DNA of 64,000 nt from Pestalotiopsis fici W106-1. Lineage: Eukaryota > Ascomycota > Sordariomycetes > Amphisphaeriales > Sporocadaceae. The translations under genes and the position numbers were made by a program. The DNA lies in assembly GCF_000516985.1 (NCBI RefSeq), contig NW_006917094.1, forward strand, positions 4,171,833 through 4,235,832, read 5' to 3'. The notes beneath the pieces were generated by a model, which had not been told where the DNA came from, ran no database searches, and saw only the letters and a list, made by a program, of their open reading frames with translations. Shown here piece by piece: positions 56,597 to 64,000 of the stretch (position 1 is its first letter; each line of letters starts with the position of its first letter).

Positions 56597-59500
56597 TTAG
56601 TCAGAGATGGCGCTCTCATCTGGCAGGTCGCTTGCCTTCAGAGGTCCCTCCTTATCCAGCTGCAAATTGGCTCTGGTCTTCTCTTGGGCCTCGATGAATC
56701 GATCCCATTGCGCGGGATCTTTTTCGCGCATTCTCCGAAGAATCTCAGTTCTCTCCTCCTGGAATGTAGCAATTGCGCCCTTGGCTTCGACCTTCTTTCT
56801 AATGTCTTCGGCTTCGGTGCCGAGATCCTCGAGTATATGTTCAATCTGCCTCTTGTGGTCAGGATCATTGCCAATCTCGGATTCGGCACCAGTAAGCAGA
56901 TTGTAGTGCGATTGAATAAATCCTCGCCGGAATTTGTGTCCAATACGCAGCGCGCGACCTTCTTCCTCGGCCAACTGCTTCGAGGTGTGGGACATGATGG
57001 AATTGGACCGAGAACGTGATGGTGACCGAAGCTCGGTCTCGAGCTCTTCTGTATCCGAGATAACAGGGTCTGCCTCCAGAGACGAGAATGAGGCACCTCG
57101 CTGGGGTGGTGCTGGAGGAGCATAGTTTGGCGCCATGACGGGCCCAGGGTCCTGGCGAGTTTCTGGAAATTCGTCTTCAAAACGGCCAATGATTTCCACG
57201 AGTGTCTGGTCAAGGAATAGCAGACGGTCTAGATTTGCGTCAGTATGGCTCATGGGAAATGTGATTTGCGAATACTCACTGTAGTTGTTCATGTCCTGTC
57301 TAGAGCTTGCCTTAGCTTGAGCTAGAGCAGGTTGCAGGCGAACTCTGATCTTGCGAGCACTGGCAAGCAAATGTTTGGTCATGTTCTTCGCCTTGCCAGC
57401 AGGTACCTTGGCCTGTGGAGCGCTCGTGCCAGTCTCAAGGTCCCTGATGAATTCTCCAGAATTCCGTCTGCTGCTTTGGTCCAAGTTGTTCAAGCAGCAG
57501 GCAAGTGCCTTGACAACACCAGTACCACCAATGACATAATCCTCATCGGGAGCAGCATTGGCATCAATGTCCTCCAGATCAACAATAGCAGCATCCTCCT
57601 CATAGCCAACGATGTGCCGCAACACGTCCGGATACTTGATCTTCTCAAGAATTTGTTCGCCGTTTGCGCTGTCCCGGAGGCCTGGGGCCATCCGCAGATT
57701 ACGAAGACAATAGGCCAAAACCTGATTCGCCAGAGCCTTGACCACATCAGAGGACTCTGCGCTGGGAGTATCTATGTCGATCTTGACGAGCGTTTCTGAA
57801 ACTCGGGCAGCTGCGAGGAGCGAAGCGTACAGCGCACACGCTTCTTCCTGTGCTTCTTCCGTCTTGGCGTCGGCCAATCGTACAAGCTCTGGATTCTCCA
57901 ACAGGTTAATATGCGCCAAGGTGCTGACCTCTGGCAGAATTTCTGCAACCGCAATAGCTTGTTCAGAGGTCATGGCAATATCTGCAAGATGAAGACGCTT
58001 GAGCGCGTCCAGCTTGGGTAGATATCTCCTGAGCAAGCCAATGGCGCTTGGTTGGGATTCGCATAGCTCATGGTTGTGGGATAGGTCGATGAATTTGCAG
58101 TTCTTGATCTGCGCCAACTTTGGCAAGAGTTTGCAGAGCGAACTCGGTTTGAGGTTGCTATTGGCCAGACTCAATGCCCATAGCGACTCGTTGTTCTCGT
58201 CAATTGCATCGGCAATTGTTTGTAGATGATCCCTCAGGTCGTTACCGCCCAAATCAAGGCCTTGACATTTCCCGCCCTTTAGGTATCTTGCGACATGTCC
58301 AATGCCCTGTGTATCAAGATCATTGTGGGCAAGACCAAGACGCGAAATGCCCGATTTCAAACAGCCGTCAATAACAGCGCCCAGTTGCACATTCGTCAAC
58401 CCCGTTCCGCCCAGGTTCAAAAGTTCAAGCTCAGAACCGGCAAGTCTCTCAGCCAAGGACTTGGATAAGAGCAGAGAAATATCGAGCTGTGCCACCGACG
58501 CAGCATGGTGGTGAAAGTGCTGCGAAATAGGCGTCGACTTGGGCGGCTCGGCGGGAGCTGGAAATGTAATGCTTGAGAGGTCAATGCATTTCAGCGAGCG
58601 GCACATGTGGATAAACAGGCAGATGTGCCTCCAGGAATCAACTCCGAGTTTGTTGTTTTTCAGGACGATGCGTTCGACAACACCGCCTTGAGGGCACAAA
58701 TCTGCTGGCTTGGTGATGCTCCGACGGTTTTTGGCCCGCTGCTTTTTGCAAGCCAGAAGTCCGGCCAGGACAACACGAACACCCTCATCCGTTAACCCAC
58801 AGTTCTCCAGGACAACCTCCCGGACAGGCACGACCGCAAAGAAATCGCCGAGTGTGACCAGATCTGGAAGCGACATGAAGTAGTCGCTCAGGTCCAACTT
58901 CTCAACGATCCCGTCTGGATTTCCCACGACAGACTTCGGGAGTTGGGAAGTGATCTTGGTTAGGATATCTGTTTCGCGTAATTGGCAGCACCTCCGGTAT
59001 ATCCGCCCAGGATTCGTCGTCGGCGCATATTTGGCTGGCCTGGGTATTTGAGGCACTACAGCATCCTCGATCGAAGAATCGCTGTCCAGGTGGATTTCCA
59101 TGGGAATCGCTCCCTTTTCGAGCGCTTCTTTCCGCTTTTGCTCCTTCTTGGCCTTGCGTTCTGCCTCACTCTTCTTTTTCTTTTCCTTTTTCCGAGTGTT
59201 TTCTTTCTCCGGCTTGGGCACCTCGCTGGCTACAATGATACCTTCCTTTGGCTGGCCATTTGTTCCATTCTCGGTAGTGCCTTGGCCCTCTGCAGCAGGT
59301 TCTTTCGGCAGCACTTCGCCAGTTGCCTTTACGACACCATCCTGCTCCTTCTCGTCTTGCACTTCTTGAGGTCGCTTGAGCGCCTCGCCCTCGCCCTTTT
59401 CCGTGACTTTTCGCTTTTGTGTCTTCTCATCTGACTTATTTGAAGAGCCATCCGAGTCTGTATACTTTGGCATGGGGGCAATTTCGACATCCACGCAAAA

Positions 59501-60285
59501 TGCCACTCGTCGTAACTTGGCTTGATTCAGCTCAGTCAGCTTGGGCCTTTCTCTGTGCTTGTCGACATTCAGCACACGGCGCTCTACTAGGCCATGATTG
59601 TTCCTGCCTGGTATTATCGAGCCGCTTGAAGATGACTTGCGCCGAAACACTTGAAAGAATCCCGGCTGGCCGTTTCTAGGTGGCGCTGGTACATAGGGCC
59701 CGTCGCCAGACTGCCTCGTCGCATGTGGAAGTACAGCATTCTTGTTCGGAGATATCCTTGGCAAGGGCGCAACATCATCCTCATCGGCTTGCCCTGGCGC
59801 AGGAGTCGATTGTTGTGCGTTGGCAGGCGATGATGAGAAAGGCGCTGAAATCTTGGAAAACCATGATCCCCTTCGTTGCGGTGGTGTCCCATTTGGCCCG
59901 GGACTCTTCTTCTCATCAGCCGAAGTGTTCCTCGCCACGCCTTGCGGTCGCTGGGGAATCGCTTTGGCGCCTGGAGGGGTTGCGCTGAGGGGAGGTGAAG
60001 GTGGTGGTGATATCGGCGCGCCCTTGCCGTTCACTTTACTGGGCGTGCTTGTTTCTAGAGGCAATCCACTCGTAGAGTCGTGTTTGGGTGGGGATGAAGA
60101 TATCGGTTTCGCATTGTGCTTGGCTACCTTGTCTGTTTCAATACATGTTTTTGTCAGTCTGGTGAATCTTGGCTGGTAGATTCTGGGCGCATCGCTACAA
60201 AAGGTGATAGCATGGCCTAGGTTAATGCGCGAGACCACTGACCTTTCCCATGGTTCATCCAGCTCACATCAATCACTTGCTCCAT
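56597..60285 (-). CDS. Large leucine-rich-repeat protein, Mhp1-like cell-wall/cytoskeleton protein
   Basis: Exons 60243-60285 (43 nt), 57280-60132 and 56597-57228; introns 110 and 51 bp; 3528 nt, 1175 residues. The true start is MEQVIDVSWMNHGK, spliced in frame to DKVAKHNAKP; the long frame beginning at 60238 uses intron sequence. The second intron is in frame (donor GTGAGT, acceptor CTAG), so an ORF scan retains 17 extra codons. Parts: a Pro/Ser-rich N-terminus (SPPPSPPLSATPPGAK, RRGSWFSKIS, GFFQVFRRKS), a Lys/Glu helix (KKEKKKKSEAERKAKKEQKR), then many leucine-rich repeats (VEKLDLSDYFMSLPDLVTLG, VREVVLENCGLTDEGVRVVL, SRLGLAHNDLDTQGIGHVAR, ALSLANSNLKPSSLCKLLPK), ending in an acidic coil. The repeats resemble RNase-inhibitor-type LRRs. 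Fungal relatives are often named Mhp1-type cell-wall biogenesis proteins, which I recall rather than can show here. Confidence 0.85.
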
Positions 60286-63200
60286 TCTGGAATATTGCCA
60301 GCCGGCAGTAATAATAACAGAAAGATTTCACCAAGCCCCCTCAAAAAGAGGCGTTTGAATTAGAACTGTAGGTTGATCGCAGAACAGTTCCGTCGGTCGC
60401 TTTCCCAAGTGCGCGCGGGGTGGAGCCTGGGGCAGATGCGCTGCGCAGCGCTGAGCTGAGCTCACGGTGTCCGTACAGTTGGTACGTAAGTAGTAGAAAA
60501 TCCGATCGGGGTACGGTGGCGGATTCGCACACGCACACACAAGTACCGGTGGCCGAATTGGTAATGTACTGATCTGTTCGGGTATCAAAAGTGTTGCCAG
60601 GCGGTGTATTTGTCACCAATGTGAGACCAGCAGCCTCTTTTTCAACAATTACCAACACAGCCTATCTTTCGATAGCGAGGTTCTAGATTCGAGCTGCGGC
60701 TGTGGGGATGCTGGACGTGTAGGTCTCATGGGCAAGGTTGGCCGAAAGCTAGAGGCATCGGTGGCGGGCCATGGTTGAGAGAAATGGGTTAGGTGATAAG
60801 CCAAAAAAGAGGAAAACAGAGTTCAGTTGAGCTGGCGAGAACACAGGTTCGGAAACACGCTAGATTCCGTAAAGTAACTCCAATGCTACACAGGAGAAAG
60901 AAGAGGGAGACGGGAAACCGAGAGGGAAACACAAGAGGAGATATGAGAATGGAGGGTTGGTTGAGTGAGAAAAAAAAAATTATTGCTTGTTAGTACAAGT
61001 CGATCATCAAGTGAGGCTTGTCGTTGAAGGCCGATATCGATAAATGGCCTCGTTCATTCCTCACGTATGAGCTAATTATACGTACAGTACCATATACATC
61101 AACCAAGCCCCAGTTGCTGTGAATAGTTTTTTATTTATTTATTTATTTTGGAATAACTCCGTAGCACAGGATAGGATAATAATATGCTGATGTGAGCTGA
61201 TCACTGAGAGCTAGAGGCAGTTGGAGTTTGGCGGATGCCGGCGAGCTCAACAGCCACAAAGCATGCGATGGGCAGGGTCCTCTGTCTTCAGTGCTGCTTT
61301 CCTTGGGTCCGCATCAAGCTTTAGCGGCGCGCTGGCGCTGGGTGTTTGGCCGGATCGTCCTCCACTATTCAGTGCTTTTGGTGGACGGTAGACCGCATCA
61401 AGACGTCTCCTCCACCTCCCCGGGCCAATTGCAGCTGAGGGCTACTGGAGTGCCCGGTCTTGCAGTGGGCAAGAATATTGGAGAAAACAGCTCACACCGG
61501 GACTTCCAACCCCCCTTGCTAGGCTCATAGGCCCTGTTCTCTGGGGGGTCTTTGCACGAGACCCTGATGCGAGAGCAACGACGTCAGTTGAGGAGATCGT
61601 CACTCGCCCCCCGAGCTCCGATTGCATATTAGTGCTGAGAGGCCAGAAGATCCCTCCAGAATCAACCAACTACATTATATTATTACCCAAACTATCAAGA
61701 AACAGTGCGAGATCCTCCTGTGCCGGAGTAAAAATTACTGAGCTGCCAAGCTAGCATGATTACTGGTATCAACCACGGCCATTCTTTCTTCATTGGCACA
61801 ATCTGAATATATTGCATGGCCACACACGACAATCCACGACATATTGATGCTGAAATCAGTGGACCTCGTACGACATTTGCAGAGTACGTAGTATCAATAT
61901 CTACAAGTAGTCCATGGCGGCATGGAGATAGAGAGGTGGCCAAATGTACCCGAGGTAAGTAAGCTATGTACTATGTCCGAAGCAGTCTCCGCCACATGCA
62001 GTAAATGCTGCATCTCTCCTTATTAGTGTAGGTGCGTCTCCTACGCTGACATGGGCGGGCTTGCTTGTTGGACATGTTCCAGTAGTAATGACAATGCTTT
62101 CTGGGGAAAGTATATCCTTCCCAAGGCACCGACAAAGAACAGACTGTCTAATATCACTGTGTATTACACAAATCTGCCCAAGAGATCTGCAACTGCGGTT
62201 CATGCAAGATGAGTAGCAAGTGTGTAGTGTATGTAACACTCCAGAGCATATGACGTCCTCCCTGGTCTGGCAACATTTTACACAATCGCTGAATGAGCGC
62301 TGGTGATTTGTTACTCTGCTGCTGTGTGGAAGCTTGATCACCTGGCATGTCTGGAATCATATGCCTATGTAACGCCTCTTTTCTGGCCACCTGAATTCCA
62401 TGTGTCAAGAAATACCTTGTACCTACTGTACCATGTAACCCCTCAGCGCGCACCAATGGCCATTGGGGGGCTTTCAATGCTAGATCCCCTGGATGCCAGA
62501 TGCAGATACTACTACCTTGCAGGCAGACTGCATATTGCATCGTCCAACGGTGTCGCTTTCGCGTTCTCCAAAAGAAAAAAGAAAATAAAAAGCCTCCGAG
62601 AATGAAGAGGGACTGGGATCAAGGCCAACAAGAGAACCCTCCATTCCTAGCACGCAATTAATGCGCAGGGTCTGCCCAGATGTCTGCTTTCCGACATTTT
62701 CCCTTAACCGTCTCCCGTCCCCGCCCATTCCGGGCGGGCCACTCATTCTCTTCATGGGGTTTTTTTCCTTTTGCGTGATTATCCAGAAACCTGACTGAGC
62801 ACGCGAGCGAGACTTTTCGCAAGGACATTGCCGACGGAATGTCAAAGATTGTCTAAGGGGGAGGGAAATCACCACCGAGTTTGTTCGGGACCGTCGTAAT
62901 CTGGTCCGTTTTCTAGTGCTTCCCTTTTATTTTCGTTCGCTCCCTACTGCAAAGACGTTGAATTTCATGTTCCCAAATTTAAACCACCTTTTTTTAGTCA
63001 TGACAGCAAATTCTAGTCTTGCTGACCATGCGGCTCTAAACAATGATTACTTGCTTCCCAGACCAGACCCATTGGCACCTGGGGTAAAACCATAATCTCG
63101 GAAGCCCCTTGTCAGTGCGCGTCTTCGTTTGGGACATTATTTTAGTCTATAAATAATAAAATACACTTGCGTAAATAGCGATATTCCAAAAAAAAAAAAA

Positions 63201-64000
63201 AAAAAAAAAAAACGACTCCGGAATTTTCTATGAGGGGGATGCGGAATTAGTACGGTAATTGTGTACGGTAACTGTCCCTATGCGTAACAGCACTTTTTCT
63301 TCCATCCATGCCAAAGCCGTTATTGCTTGGGTCTTCTGGAAACGCCAGCGCTCAGATGCTCTTTCATTTCATCAAAGTGGGTTGCTCTTCCCAATATTGG
63401 TAATGTTACCTCGATGTTTTCCCACGATACTTCATGACTCACTTGTGTTATTAGTGTACACTACTACTACGGTGTACAGTACAACCAGTACGTACAACTC
63501 ACGACCTGGGATATTTCCTGCATCGGTTCACGTCTTCCGCTTCGTCCCCATCGTTGCAGTACTCTGTATCCCCCTACCTGGTCGCAGATAGGGATCCTCT
63601 CGGAAAGATAACACCAGTTCGGTTGAGCAGTACGTCTATCCGCCTGATGCCAGTCACTTTTTGTTCGTGTCCGAAGTGCCCTTTCAAGATTTCGGTCACG
63701 CAAGACCCTCGGAAAAATGGTTGGACCGCGGAGCCCTAGATCCGATATCCATAGATCCATAGTTCAGTCTTTCGATACAATGTATTGTAAGTCAGACTTG
63801 ATACGACGACAGAGTCTCAAGTACGAGGCAGTGAGATTGATAGTCTCGAAATTCCATGATGCGAAATGCCGAGGTGAAGACCACAGGTATTCTAACACGT
63901 AGGTCACTCTCCCGGCTTTCGCATACAGTCTATGCTGTTACGCCACGTAGAACAAGGCACGTTGGGCATCCATCTGCATCGGTTGTTTTGATACAAAGCG
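60286..64000. other. Gene-poor right end of window
   Basis: 3.7 kb beginning with the LRR gene promoter. It contains a (TTTA)n run near 61130-61150 and a 25-nt poly(A) run (63188-63212). Frames stay under 135 codons and have no domains. No supported gene. Confidence 0.6.
63188..63212. repeat. Poly(A) tract, 25 nt
   Basis: Uninterrupted A run in non-coding DNA after an AT-rich stretch (TATAAATAATAAAATACAC near 63150). No retroelement body or target duplication recognised. Confidence 0.9.

Overview
This window is nuclear DNA from a filamentous ascomycete (Pezizomycotina). Gene content and protein style suggest Sordariomycetes, probably Hypocreales, but that placement is inference. The genes are split by short introns (about 51-171 bp) with GTRNGT donors, CTAAC-like branch points and YAG acceptors. 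There are no bacterial-type operons. A HET-domain incompatibility protein, a GH71 alpha-1,3-glucanase and a secreted GtaA-type glutaminase are all typical of moulds. I rebuilt eighteen protein-coding genes; every exon chain listed closes in frame on a stop codon, except the first gene, which runs off the left edge.

Layout. 1-6 kb: actin-interacting protein 1 (cut by the window edge) and a large HET protein with a membrane-spanning C-terminus, both on the minus strand. 7-11.2 kb: ALG13 (minus) diverging from mitoribosomal protein mS35/Rsm24 (plus), then the tiny proteolipid gene PMP3 (minus). 11.2-18.7 kb: mostly non-coding, with one small basic protein of unknown function. 18.7-23.8 kb: secreted GH71 glucanase, then an AT-rich relic stretch with two diverged direct repeats that look RIP-mutated, then a short-chain dehydrogenase. 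24.8-40.3 kb: a dense housekeeping block with the NatA catalytic subunit, a 785-residue coiled-coil protein, eIF2B beta, the Nem1 lipin phosphatase, a small membrane protein resembling DUF1761, NHP2 and ERG4. 42.4-44.2 kb: a secreted Ser/Thr-rich repeat protein. 44.2-52.8 kb: 8.7 kb with no gene I can support. 52.8-55.2 kb: secreted glutaminase-like protein. 56.6-60.3 kb: a large leucine-rich-repeat protein resembling the Mhp1-type cell-wall proteins. 60.3-64 kb: no supported gene.

The genes do not form one pathway. Housekeeping genes (translation: eIF2B beta, mS35, NHP2; ER lipid and glycan work: ALG13, NEM1, ERG4; N-terminal acetylation) are interleaved with accessory secreted or self-recognition genes that sit beside the gene-poor, AT-rich stretches. 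I found no biosynthetic cluster, CRISPR array, complete transposon or convincing tRNA.

The most interesting sequence-level points are these. (1) A HET-gene intron with two acceptors 8 nt apart; one keeps the membrane-anchored tail and the other truncates the protein before it. (2) In-frame introns in the HET and LRR genes that an ORF scan reads straight through. (3) Several very short coding exons (12, 13, 22, 31 and 43 nt) that change the true protein ends. (4) A transition-biased repeat pair pointing to RIP. (5) A plausible hidden last exon in the repeat-rich secreted protein.
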